64,000 nucleotides of DNA, taken from contig NZ_JACWUN010000006.1 in assembly GCF_014773365.1 (NCBI RefSeq), forward strand, positions 62,001 through 126,000. Reading direction: 5' to 3'. Positions within the stretch are counted from its first letter, which is position 1. Every line of letters starts with the position of its first letter. Position numbers and translations under genes: made by a program. This stretch comes from Pelovirga terrestris (GTDB lineage Bacteria; Desulfobacterota; Desulfuromonadia; Desulfuromonadales; Geopsychrobacteraceae). The notes beneath the pieces were generated by a model. That model saw only the letters and a list, made by a program, of their open reading frames with translations. It searched no databases and had not been told where the DNA came from. Positions 1-8,299 of the stretch are shown in pieces.

Positions 1-27
1 ATCCGGGGATTCCCGGCGAAAGTACAA

Positions 28-894
28 ATGATTATTGACTGGTATCCCGGCCACATGAAGAAGGCCCGGGCGCAGATTATTGAGATCCTGCCGAAGGTTG
101 ATCTGGTTCTCGAGGTCCTTGATGCACGCCTGCCTGTTAGCAGCTCCAATCCGCTGCTGGAGCGTCTGCGCGGGCAGAAGCCGTGCATCAAGATTCTTAA
201 CAAGAAAGATCTGGCTGATCCGAACATCACCCGCGCCTGGTTGCGCCTGCTGGAAAAGCAGCAGCAGGTCAAAGCCCTGGCGCTGGAGGCCAAGGACCGG
301 CGTGATGTTGGTTTGATTCCCAAACTCTGTCGTAGCGTGCTGGCGCAACGATTCAAAGCCGGCAAGCCCCTGAGGGTGATGGTGGTGGGAATCCCCAATG
401 TCGGCAAGTCAACTTTGATTAATACCCTGGCCGGTAAAAAAATGGCCCGAGTCGGAGATAAGCCGGCGATTACCACCACCACCCAGCAGATCGACCTGCG
501 CAACGGGATCCTGCTGCTCGACACTCCCGGCATCTTGTGGCCGGTCCTCGACAACCTTGGCGGAGCCGGTCGACTGGCCGCCAGCGGGGCCCTTGGTGAA
601 GCGGCCTACGCGACCCTTGAGGTGGCGCTGGCGACCCTGGACTATTTGCGGGAACACTACCCGCAGCAAGTAAAGAATCGCTATCAGCTGGAGGACTTAT
701 CGGGAGCTGCGCTGTCCCTCCTGGAGCAGATTGGCCGTGGCCGTGGTTGCCTGGTCAGCGGGGGCGAGGTCGATCTGCATCGTGCTGCAGAAATGTTCTT
801 GCGCGATCTGCGCGCAAATAAAATTGGCCGTATCAGTCTGGAACGTCCGACTGAAGATGCGAGCGCTTTTGACCAGTATCAGGAGTCTGAATGA
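28..894 (+). CDS. rbgA: Ribosome biogenesis GTPase, YlqF/RbgA family
   Basis: Circularly permuted GTPase of the YlqF/RbgA family, known in Bacillus for late assembly of the large ribosomal subunit. The order of motifs seen is G4 (NKKD, about residue 58), then G1 P-loop GIPNVGKST (about 120-128), then G3 DTPG (about 163), which is the permuted order diagnostic of the family. Length (288 aa) fits. The C-terminal part, which holds the RNA-contacting region in the family, is present. It overlaps the next gene by 4 bp (ATGA), so the two are probably co-translated. Little sequence precedes the start, so the promoter cannot be seen. Confidence 0.93.
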   Translation: MIIDWYPGHMKKARAQIIEILPKVDLVLEVLDARLPVSSSNPLLERLRGQKPCIKILNKKDLADPNITRAWLRLLEKQQQVKALALEAKDRRDVGLIPKLCRSVLAQRFKAGKPLRVMVVGIPNVGKSTLINTLAGKKMARVGDKPAITTTTQQIDLRNGILLLDTPGILWPVLDNLGGAGRLAASGALGEAAYATLEVALATLDYLREHYPQQVKNRYQLEDLSGAALSLLEQIGRGRGCLVSGGEVDLHRAAEMFLRDLRANKIGRISLERPTEDASAFDQYQESE

Positions 895-1232
895 AACGCA
901 ACACCGCCTATCGGGATATTTTCGTCAGTGACCTGCCCTACGAAATTAGTGAGGAAGAAATTAAACAGCTGTTCGCCCTGTGCGGCAGCGTCCAGTCGGT
1001 GCAACTGGTACGTGATGCCCGCGGTGAGTTCAAGGGACTGGCTTATGTGCGCATGGCCAGTGCCAAAGAAACCCGCGAAGCTATTAATACCCTCGATGGC
1101 ACCAATTTGTCTGGTCGTTACATCAAAGTCAGCGAAGCGCGTACCAAGGAAGAGCGCAGTGAAGAAAGTGCGGTAATGCCGGAAAAAGCACGGCGGCGTC
1201 GTCCTATCCCGGGGCGTAAAAAGGTGCGTTAA
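891..1232 (+). CDS. RRM-domain RNA-binding protein
   Basis: Small single-RRM protein (113 aa). RNP2-like IFVSDLP lies near residue 10 and RNP1-like KGLAYVRM near residue 47, giving the usual beta-alpha-beta RRM layout. The tail after about residue 80 is basic (ending ARRRRPIPGRKKVR), as in bacterial and cyanobacterial Rbp-type proteins. It is translationally coupled to the RbgA-like GTPase upstream, so a role in RNA or ribosome handling is a reasonable inference. The RNA targets cannot be told from sequence. Confidence 0.88.
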   Translation: MKRNTAYRDIFVSDLPYEISEEEIKQLFALCGSVQSVQLVRDARGEFKGLAYVRMASAKETREAINTLDGTNLSGRYIKVSEARTKEERSEESAVMPEKARRRRPIPGRKKVR

Positions 1233-1262
1233 ACCGCTTTTTGCTGATCAACAAGGTGATCC

Positions 1263-1865
1263 ATGAATGACAGCAGGTACAGCCGCGAAAAGTGGGATCA
1301 GCGTTGGCAGGAAAAGGCGGCCTTGCCTGCAGGGCAACCGGACGACTGGTTATTGCGGGTTCTGCCGCATCTACCGGACTTGGGGGAAGCTCTTGATCTT
1401 GCCTGCGGTATGGGGCGCAATGCACTGGTTCTGGCGCGAGCTGGTTATCAGGTGACCGCGGTCGATTTTTCCCCGGTCGCCCTCGATCTGCTCAGTGGGG
1501 TGGCGGCGCAGGAAGGCCTGCCGGTTGCGGTGGAGTGCGCCGATCTGGAGACCGGTGACTATCGGGTTGCCCCGGCTTCCTATGATCTGGGGTTGCAGTT
1601 CTATTATCTCCACCGCCCGCTATTGCCCCTATTGCAGGATGCTGTACGGCCCGGGGGCTACATGGTTGTACGTACCTTCAGTCAGGCGGGGGAGGAGCGT
1701 TTCGGGCCGGTTAATCGGGAGATCTCATTTGCCCCGGGTGAATTGCTCAACCTTTTTTCCAACTGGGAGATCTTGCTCTACGAGGAAGGGCTTGAGCCCT
1801 CACGCAAGGGGGGATCCTTAGTCGGGCTGTTCGCTCGCAAACAAAACGGCAGTGCTGATACTTGA
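1263..1865 (+). CDS. Class I SAM-dependent methyltransferase
   Basis: Rossmann-fold methyltransferase of about 200 aa. Motif I is LDLACGMGRNAL (about residues 40-51) and the acidic end of beta-2 is VDFSP (about 64-68). The N-terminus (YSREKWDQRW) resembles the TehB/thiopurine-methyltransferase-like group of small cytosolic enzymes. The substrate cannot be assigned. A 30 bp gap separates it from the RRM gene and its stop lies about 18 bp before the next start, so it looks like part of the same transcript. Confidence 0.85.
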   Translation: MNDSRYSREKWDQRWQEKAALPAGQPDDWLLRVLPHLPDLGEALDLACGMGRNALVLARAGYQVTAVDFSPVALDLLSGVAAQEGLPVAVECADLETGDYRVAPASYDLGLQFYYLHRPLLPLLQDAVRPGGYMVVRTFSQAGEERFGPVNREISFAPGELLNLFSNWEILLYEEGLEPSRKGGSLVGLFARKQNGSADT

Positions 1866-1882
1866 CCCTGGAGGTTGCGTCA

Positions 1883-3328
1883 ATGTCTGAAGAGGCAACA
1901 TTTTTTTTGCCGGTGCGGGATTACTGTCACCACAACCTGATTACCTGCAGTATCAATGACTCGGTCATTGCCGCAGCCCAGTTGATGCGTGAACGCAAGA
2001 TTTCCAGCCTGATAGCCTGTGACGATCAGGGCCAACCGGTCGGCATTATGACCGATCGCGATCTGCGCGGTAAAGTGGTTGCTGATGGCCTCGACCCACG
2101 TACCCTCAAGGTCAGTGCTATTATGACGTCACCGGTCATCTCGGTCAAAGAAGATGACACTCTCTTCGAAGTCCTCTATCGCATGTCTCGTCACCGTATT
2201 CATCGCATCGGGGTCGTCGATGAAGATAATACCCTGGTCGGGTTTATCAATGAATCCGACATTATTCGCCTGCAGAACCGTTCCCCGCAGCACCTCTTAA
2301 GATCCATCGATGAAGCCGGCAATATCGAGGAGTTACGCCGGATCAACGCGGAAGGGGAGCAGTTGATCGTTTTCCTCCGTCGCAATGGGGTCGGCACCAC
2401 CAACCTGGTACAGTTGATCGCCCTGATTAACGATCAATTGACCGATCGTTTGATTCAATTGCTCAAACAGCAGCGGTTTCCTGATATGGGGAGAAACAGC
2501 ACCTTCATGGTCCTTGGCAGTGAGGGGCGCCGAGAGCAGACCTTAAAGACTGACCAGGATAATGCGATTATCTACGCTGACCATGTAACAGCTGAGGAGC
2601 TCAGAGAGATAGAAGATTTTTCCCGGGAATTGATCAACGCCCTGATCGCCATCGGGGTGCCTGAGTGTCCGGGTGGTATCATGGCCAGCAATGATTTCTG
2701 GCGCCGCAGCTTAAGTGATTGGAAGCGTACGGTCAACGTCTGGATAGAAAATCCCCGTAGTGAAAATATCGTCAATTTCGGGATGCTGTCTGATATGCGT
2801 GGACTCTGTGGTGATCGCCAGCTGGAACAGGAACTGCGTCAATTTATTCTGGAAAAAGCTCAGAATAATAGCATTTTTATGACGCGTATGGCACAGAATG
2901 TAGTCAATTTTTCCCAACCGCTGGGCTGGTTCGGGCGCGTCAAAGTGGAACGCAAAGGCCCCCATGCCGGCAAGATAGACCTGAAAAAAGCTGGTATTTT
3001 CACCATCACCGAAGGGATAAAAACCCTGGCCTTGAGTGTCGGTATTTTTGGGGGCAGTACCCTGGAAAAATTAAGTCAGTTGAAAACCCGAGGGGTTCTC
3101 GATAAAAAACAGACGGCCGATCTTGAGGCGACTTTTTCCCTGCTGACGGGGATGCGCTTGCGGTCTCAGATCGACGCTGCCGATGCCGGTGAAGAGATTA
3201 CCAACTATGTCGCGCCGGAAACCCTGGATCGGGTTGAGATGGGGCGCTTGAAGGAAGCACTGGAGGTGGTGATGGCACTTATTTCAACCCTTCGGCAGCA
3301 TTTTCGGGTCGACATGTTGCGCGGTTGA
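1883..3328 (+). CDS. CBS-pair / DUF294 putative nucleotidyltransferase
   Basis: Two CBS domains occupy roughly residues 10-135; VGIMTDRDLRGKVV and LVGFINESDII are typical CBS ends. They are followed by a DUF294 nucleotidyltransferase-like domain with GSEGRREQTLKTDQDNA (about residues 215-231), the GS/R/D pattern of GlnD/GlnE-type cores, and then a DUF294 C-terminal helical domain. The family often carries an N-terminal cyclic-nucleotide-binding domain, which is absent here. The start is taken at the ATG at 1883 because GGAGG at 1870-1874 precedes it; a TTG at 1862 would overlap the methyltransferase gene. A role in adenylate-sensing signalling is inferred from the CBS pair. Confidence 0.85.
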   Translation: MSEEATFFLPVRDYCHHNLITCSINDSVIAAAQLMRERKISSLIACDDQGQPVGIMTDRDLRGKVVADGLDPRTLKVSAIMTSPVISVKEDDTLFEVLYRMSRHRIHRIGVVDEDNTLVGFINESDIIRLQNRSPQHLLRSIDEAGNIEELRRINAEGEQLIVFLRRNGVGTTNLVQLIALINDQLTDRLIQLLKQQRFPDMGRNSTFMVLGSEGRREQTLKTDQDNAIIYADHVTAEELREIEDFSRELINALIAIGVPECPGGIMASNDFWRRSLSDWKRTVNVWIENPRSENIVNFGMLSDMRGLCGDRQLEQELRQFILEKAQNNSIFMTRMAQNVVNFSQPLGWFGRVKVERKGPHAGKIDLKKAGIFTITEGIKTLALSVGIFGGSTLEKLSQLKTRGVLDKKQTADLEATFSLLTGMRLRSQIDAADAGEEITNYVAPETLDRVEMGRLKEALEVVMALISTLRQHFRVDMLRG

Positions 3329-3352
3329 AAAAGGCGTGCTTGTGCGCCCTCA

Positions 3353-4444
3353 TCATCCCTTGATGTTGATCAATGGGTGAACGCGGTGAAGGATGGTGAC
3401 CAGATCCTTTTGCCGCGCCATCACCGTATCGAGGTTCTTGTAGGCTGCGGGCGCTTCATCCAGGGTTGTCCGATCAATGCGGGCCACAATACCGTCCATG
3501 CTGTCGTTAAAATGCGTCATTGAGATCTGGCGCTGGGCCTGTTTTCGCCCCAGAGCGCGCCCGGCACCATGCGAGCTTGACCACAAGGCTTGCGGATTTC
3601 CTTTGCCAACCACAATGTAGGAGCCGTCGCGCATGTTACCGGGGATCACCCCGCGCATCCCTGCTTCGGCATGGGTTGCTCCTTTCCGATGAATCCATAA
3701 ACCGTCTTTTTCTTCGGCATGATTATGGTTGCGATTAATCAATTCCGACCAGCGCGCATCACCATCACAGTGCTGTTGCATTTCCGTCACCACCCGCCGC
3801 AAGATCTCAAAACGATTTTGTCGGGCGAATTGCAGACAGAAGTTTAAGTCCTTGATGTATCGGCACCCGGTTTCGCTGCTGACGGCAAAACCGAAATGGC
3901 CTTCCCGCGCTTTGCCACCACCGGCGAGTTTCATATAGTGGCTGGCAACACTGTGGCCAAGGTTGCGCGAGCCGGAGTGGATAATAACCCAGACCCGCTG
4001 GGATTCGTCGCTACCAATTTCGATAAAATGGTTACCCGACCCCAGGGAACCGAGCTGTTTTAAGCCATTTTTGGCCAATAACCGGTCAACCACAGGCGTT
4101 CGTGGAATATGTTGGCAGTCCCACGGCGTGTCGCTGCGGTTGTGGGAAAAGCCGACCGGGACAGCGCGGTAGATGGCGGTAAAGATATGTTTTGCTTGCC
4201 GCCGCACCTGATCCCCGTCAAAACTGGTAGACACAGCGCACATGCCACAGCCGATATCATAGCCGACCCAGGATGGGAGAATCACCCCGGAGGTTGCTAT
4301 AACCGCGCCGATCGGCAAACTGTAACCGAGGTGAGCATCCGGCATGAGGGCGCCGCGAACACTGAAATCCTGTTCAAGGGCACGATAAAATTGATCGAGG
4401 GTTGCGTTGTCTAGATCGGTGGCGTAAATTTTGTGCGACTTCAT
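3353..4444 (-). CDS. RtcB-family RNA ligase
   Basis: RtcB-type 3'-phosphate RNA ligase, which joins 2',3'-cyclic phosphate or 3'-phosphate ends to 5'-OH ends using GTP and manganese. Family motifs seen: PDAHLGYSLPIGAV, GYDIGCGMC (metal-binding Asp and Cys), GSGNHFIE, HSGSRNLG, NHNHAEE, and the SSHGAGR segment carrying the guanylated histidine. At about 363 aa it is shorter than E. coli RtcB. The usual SR after HGAGR is GR here. No rtcA or RtcR-type regulator is adjacent. The start at 4444 is preceded by AAGGAAGGG on the minus strand, which favours it over upstream starts. Confidence 0.88.
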   Translation of the reverse strand: MKSHKIYATDLDNATLDQFYRALEQDFSVRGALMPDAHLGYSLPIGAVIATSGVILPSWVGYDIGCGMCAVSTSFDGDQVRRQAKHIFTAIYRAVPVGFSHNRSDTPWDCQHIPRTPVVDRLLAKNGLKQLGSLGSGNHFIEIGSDESQRVWVIIHSGSRNLGHSVASHYMKLAGGGKAREGHFGFAVSSETGCRYIKDLNFCLQFARQNRFEILRRVVTEMQQHCDGDARWSELINRNHNHAEEKDGLWIHRKGATHAEAGMRGVIPGNMRDGSYIVVGKGNPQALWSSSHGAGRALGRKQAQRQISMTHFNDSMDGIVARIDRTTLDEAPAAYKNLDTVMARQKDLVTILHRVHPLINIKG

Positions 4445-4563
4445 CGTGACCCTTCCTTGTTTCACAATGGAGATTTTACTTGCCTGATGATGACAGAATC
4501 CCTGCATCACTGTAAAGACGCTGCCCTTTCACCTCCTGTCCTCAAGTGAGCGGGGATTGTTTT

Positions 4564-5415
4564 ATGCGCAAAACCAAGCCAGTTCAGCCAACGTTTGCCT
4601 GGTGCTCAGTCATGCTGACAATGGTGCTACTCGTTCTTGTCCTGTTACTGCTGGGCGGTTGTTCTCGATCAACCGGACCGGAGGTTAGGGGATCCCAGGA
4701 GACGGATCCGATTGCCGCTTTGCTGGCCGGACCGGCCGGCGCAGATGAACCCCCCGCCGGCGGGGAAGAATTAAGGCGCATGGGGTACGCAGTGCAGGTT
4801 GGGGCATTTGCGGTGCTGGAAAATGCCGTTGGACTTGAAGCCTCGCTGGCAAGGCGAGGGATTGATGCCTATTATTTCCGTGCTGAAACCGGACTCTACA
4901 AGGTCCAGTTCGGCAATTATACGACCTATGAGGCCGCGCGTACTGAAGCGCAGCAGTTTCGACAGCAGAGCCTGATCGACAGCTTTTTTATTGCTGTTCC
5001 GGATCAATACAGCGTTGCCAGAATTCAGCGCAGCGGGCGCGGAGATATTCGTGAAGAACTGGTCATAACGGCACAGCGTTTTCTTGGTGTGCCTTACCGT
5101 TGGGGCGGGGAAGACAAGGGTGGGTTTGATTGCAGCGGCCTGACCATGGTCAGTTACCGCCTGAACGGACTCGACCTGCCGCGTAATTCCCGGGCCCAGT
5201 TTGATGCCGGGCGGGCGGTGGCGCAGCAGGCCCTGCAGCGAGGGGATCTGGTGTTCTTCGCTACCCAAGGGGGGCGGCGGGTAACCCATGTGGGAATCTA
5301 TATCGGTAATGACCAGTTTATTCACGCCCCTCGCGCCGGTCAGACGGTGCGGGTTGCCAACTTGTCCAGCAATTACTTCAAAAAAACCTATGTTGGGGCC
5401 CGAACCTATTTGTAG
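4564..5415 (+). CDS. SPOR-NlpC/P60 cell-wall lipoprotein
   Basis: Envelope peptidoglycan hydrolase. An N-terminal hydrophobic segment ends in the lipobox LLGGC (Cys about 33), so it is a lipoprotein. A SPOR domain (about residues 74-147, beginning YAVQVGAFAVLENA), which binds denuded glycan strands at division sites, is followed by an NlpC/P60 cysteine peptidase domain (about 165-283). The catalytic Cys is in FDCSG (about 190), the His in THVGIY (about 242), and a third polar His in FIHAP (about 254). A GTG at 4546 is an alternative start, but the ATG at 4564 gives a normal lipoprotein signal. Confidence 0.9.
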   Translation: MRKTKPVQPTFAWCSVMLTMVLLVLVLLLLGGCSRSTGPEVRGSQETDPIAALLAGPAGADEPPAGGEELRRMGYAVQVGAFAVLENAVGLEASLARRGIDAYYFRAETGLYKVQFGNYTTYEAARTEAQQFRQQSLIDSFFIAVPDQYSVARIQRSGRGDIREELVITAQRFLGVPYRWGGEDKGGFDCSGLTMVSYRLNGLDLPRNSRAQFDAGRAVAQQALQRGDLVFFATQGGRRVTHVGIYIGNDQFIHAPRAGQTVRVANLSSNYFKKTYVGARTYL

Positions 5416-5436
5416 CTGCCGATGAGCTAAGAGGGA

Positions 5437-5877
5437 TCAGGGATAGGTCTTTGCCCATTGGACAGCAGGTTCAAGCTCGGTAAACAGGCGGATATTGACC
5501 CCCTTTTGGTAGAGAGCCTGAAGCAGTAACTGTTCGTTCTTTTTGTACTCGATGGTGGTGACAATGGCAATTTTGCGCAACAGGGCACGATGGCTATAGT
5601 GCAGAATCGTTTCAGCAATCAGATTGATGCTCTTGGTCTCGCGCGAACAGAGAATCTGACGTTTATCAATCACCAGGCCGGTGTAGTCCGAATCTTCCAT
5701 TTTGTTCATGATCGGACGATAAAGCATATCGATGCAGTTACGGCAGTTAGAGGGTCCGGCGCAGGTAATGATCAGGCACTCCTCGTCCTGCTGCGAACTG
5801 ATGGAAAGAGCCGGCACCTCTTGCCCTTCGAGCTTTGGCGGCAACTCAGCTTCTGAGATCATTGGCTGTTTCTCCAT
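5437..5877 (-). CDS. Conserved small protein of unknown function
   Basis: A soluble 146 aa protein that I do not recognise with certainty. It has an alternating alpha/beta look with no signal peptide or membrane segment. A cysteine-containing stretch (ITCAGPSNCRNC, about residues 37-48) precedes a region (YTGLVIDKRQIL, then HYSHRALLRKIAIVTT) whose hydropathy resembles STAS/SpoIIAA-like domains that recruit to membranes. That similarity is only an impression. It is convergent with the lipoprotein gene and stands alone on the minus strand. Confidence 0.6.
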   Translation of the reverse strand: MEKQPMISEAELPPKLEGQEVPALSISSQQDEECLIITCAGPSNCRNCIDMLYRPIMNKMEDSDYTGLVIDKRQILCSRETKSINLIAETILHYSHRALLRKIAIVTTIEYKKNEQLLLQALYQKGVNIRLFTELEPAVQWAKTYP

Positions 5878-6063
5878 CAGCGGTTATTTGTGCTATTGAA
5901 CAAGAAAGGTCATTCTTCCCTTCAACGGCCATACTAACAACCCTGAGATGGGATGACAATTGATAAAATTGCTGCTTTTTTTGATGTGTAAAAAAAAATT
6001 CTGATCGGTCTATTGGACCTTTCAGCATGGATATCGCAGCGTCGGGTTTTCAGGAGTGAAGCA

Positions 6064-7389
6064 ATGAGCACCGCTTTGGCAACCAGAAAAGAAATTTTTG
6101 GCTGGGCCATGTTCGATTTTGCCAATCAGGGGTATACCTTGCTGATTATTACCGTTATTTACGGTGATCTCTTTACCCGCATCATTGTTGGCGATGCCGC
6201 CGGCGATTATCGTCTCGGCAACCTGCTCTGGAGCCTGGCTCTGGCCGCCAGTTACGCTCTGGTGGTGCTGACCGCTCCGGTCTTTGGCGCGATTATCGAT
6301 TTTTCTGCCACCCGTAAGAAGTTTTTATTTGTCAGTTATCTGCTGACAGTGATCACGACCTCCATGCTTTACTTCATTGCCCCAGGTTCTATCGTGCCGG
6401 CAATGGTACTACTGATCATTTCAAACTACGCCTACTCCATCGGCGAATCTTTTATTGCCAGTTTCCTGACCGACCTGGGTAAACCCGAAGATCTCGGCAA
6501 AATTTCCGGGTTTGGTTGGGCCCTGGGTTATGTTGGCGGTCTGGTCGCTACCGCTGTGGCCCTGCTGTTTTTGGGAGAAGTGAGTCAGGATAATTTTGAA
6601 AGAATACGCTGGGTCGGCCCTTTTGCCGGCGGGTTTTTCCTGGTAGCCGCCATTCCCACCTTTATCTGGCTCAAAGAACGCGGGCGTGGGCGTAGATTGG
6701 CCCACCCGCCACAATATCTGTTCCTGGGATTTCGTCGGGTGCGCAAGACCTGGGTCAAGTTAGTTCAGTTGCGCGATCTGGCCCTGTTGTTCGGCTCAAT
6801 TTTTTTCTCCATGTGCGGCATCTACATTATCATTGCATTTACCTTTATCTATGGTGCTCAGGTGATTCGTTGGGATGAATCTGTGCGGGTGTTGATGTTT
6901 GTCATTGTGCAGATCACTGCTACCCTGGGGGCCCTTGGTTTTGGGTTTATCCAGGATCGGATCGGCGCCAAAGTCACCTATGTCATGACCTTATTGCTGT
7001 GGATTCTTGCCATTATCCTGATTTATCTGACCCCGGACCTGGCAGACTGGGCAACCTCGTTATTCGCCTGGAACTGGCAGGCACAGTATGTGTTTCTGGG
7101 CGTGGGTTGCATTGCCGGCACCTGTCTGGGGGCAACTCAGTCTGCCGGTCGCGCTCTGGTTGGGCTGCTTTCACCCCATGGCAAAGTGGCTGAACTGTTT
7201 GGTTTCTGGGGGATGTTCAGCAAGGCGGCTGCGATCGTCGGGCTGGTCGGCATTGGTCTACTGCAGGTCGCCTTTGGGTTGCAGGCTGCCATCCTGTTCT
7301 GTGCCTTGTTGTTTGCCGCCGCCTTTATCGTTGCTCTGGCGTTGAACGAGGAGCGGGGCAGGGCGCAAGCGGCTGGACCAGTTAAGTAA
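6064..7389 (+). CDS. UMF1-family MFS transporter (Atg22-like)
   Basis: Polytopic inner-membrane protein of about 441 aa with around 12 hydrophobic segments. The N-terminus (WAMFDFANQGYTLLIITVIYG) matches the unknown-major-facilitator/Atg22-like group, in which the WxxFDxANS-type motif is typical. Later segments include LGYVGGLVA and the late loop GATQSAGRALVGLLSP, both characteristic of UMF1 proteins. The substrate is unknown. The start at 6064 follows AGGAG at 6052-6056; an upstream in-frame start would add a non-hydrophobic tail. The stop codon is immediately followed by a dispersed repeat element (7391-7450). Confidence 0.87.
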   Translation: MSTALATRKEIFGWAMFDFANQGYTLLIITVIYGDLFTRIIVGDAAGDYRLGNLLWSLALAASYALVVLTAPVFGAIIDFSATRKKFLFVSYLLTVITTSMLYFIAPGSIVPAMVLLIISNYAYSIGESFIASFLTDLGKPEDLGKISGFGWALGYVGGLVATAVALLFLGEVSQDNFERIRWVGPFAGGFFLVAAIPTFIWLKERGRGRRLAHPPQYLFLGFRRVRKTWVKLVQLRDLALLFGSIFFSMCGIYIIIAFTFIYGAQVIRWDESVRVLMFVIVQITATLGALGFGFIQDRIGAKVTYVMTLLLWILAIILIYLTPDLADWATSLFAWNWQAQYVFLGVGCIAGTCLGATQSAGRALVGLLSPHGKVAELFGFWGMFSKAAAIVGLVGIGLLQVAFGLQAAILFCALLFAAAFIVALALNEERGRAQAAGPVK

Positions 7390-7390
7390 T

Positions 7391-7450
7391 GTATCTGTTC
7401 CGTACCGGATCCAAAGGCCCTGCGCACGGATAGCGCTGCATAGTTACTAA
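7391..7450 (+). repeat. Dispersed 3'-end repeat, copy A
   Basis: Begins one base after the stop codon of the UMF1-type transporter. It opens with GTATCTGTTCCGTACCGGAT and closes with a GCATAGTTAC-type end. The first 20 bases match copy D (43551-43608) at all but one position, and the end is shared with copies B, C and D. No coding role is seen. Confidence 0.7.
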
Positions 7451-7569
7451 GTAATTTGCATCCTTGCGTGAGTGCCCCAATAAAGAGATTGAAGCGGCCA
7501 AAACAATATAGTAGTTTGATGAAAATCAAAAAAATACCCTTTTGCCTGGATGAGTTGGAGCAGGTGAGC

Positions 7570-8160
7570 ATGCTGCAAAAAGTTAGAACGATCGATCCGG
7601 AAACTAAATATCATCAGGTGCTCGACTGTGCCCTGCGATTGTTTGTCAAAAAAGGGTATCACCGGGTATCGATCCCGGATATAGTCGGGGCCTCCGGGGT
7701 CAGTACCGGCGCAATTTATAATTTGTTCGGCAGTAAGGAAAATCTGGCCCGGACCCTGCACCAGCAGATTCTTACAGGCTTTCAGAATGACTTTGTTGCA
7801 CGTTTGGTCGACTGTGAAACGGCCTATGACAAGCTGCGGGCTTTTGCTGAACTGGTTTACGAAAAGACCGACCATGACCCGATCACCATGGAATACCTGC
7901 TGTTCATGAAACATGCTGAGTTTATGGGTGATATGGCACCAATTTGTATGACCGGCCCCTTTCGTCTGATCCGCCAGATCGTTACAGATGGCATGGCCGG
8001 TGGTGAAATCCGTCAGGGAGACTATTTTATCTCTGCGGTGTCCTATACCGGTGCCATCCTGCGTCCGGCACAGCTCAAACTGGAATGCGTTCTGGAAGGT
8101 TCTCTGTGCGACATGGCTGATGAGCTTATCGCCAACGCCTGGGCCGCCATCAAGGCCTGA
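7570..8160 (+). CDS. TetR/AcrR-family transcriptional regulator
   Basis: About 196 aa, the usual TetR length. The N-terminal helix-turn-helix runs from CALRLFVKKGYHRVSI through ASGVSTGAIYNLFGSKENL (about residues 15-55), the standard TetR_N signature; the rest is a ligand-binding helical domain. The start is taken at the ATG at 7570, preceded by GGAG; an ATG at 7519 would add a basic 17-residue tail. It sits 139 bp ahead of the SLC13-type permease, which it may regulate, but no operator could be identified and the ligand is unknown. Confidence 0.85.
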   Translation: MLQKVRTIDPETKYHQVLDCALRLFVKKGYHRVSIPDIVGASGVSTGAIYNLFGSKENLARTLHQQILTGFQNDFVARLVDCETAYDKLRAFAELVYEKTDHDPITMEYLLFMKHAEFMGDMAPICMTGPFRLIRQIVTDGMAGGEIRQGDYFISAVSYTGAILRPAQLKLECVLEGSLCDMADELIANAWAAIKA

Positions 8161-8299
8161 TCTTTTTCTTTCCCTTTGCCCCCAGCTGTCGCCAATCTGC
8201 TAAACTTTCCCATAGTGTTTTAATGATTTTTATCTGGAGACTCCCTCAGGTCGTATGAACTGATAGCGGGGTGTTGTCTGTGTCACTGGAGATGTCGGT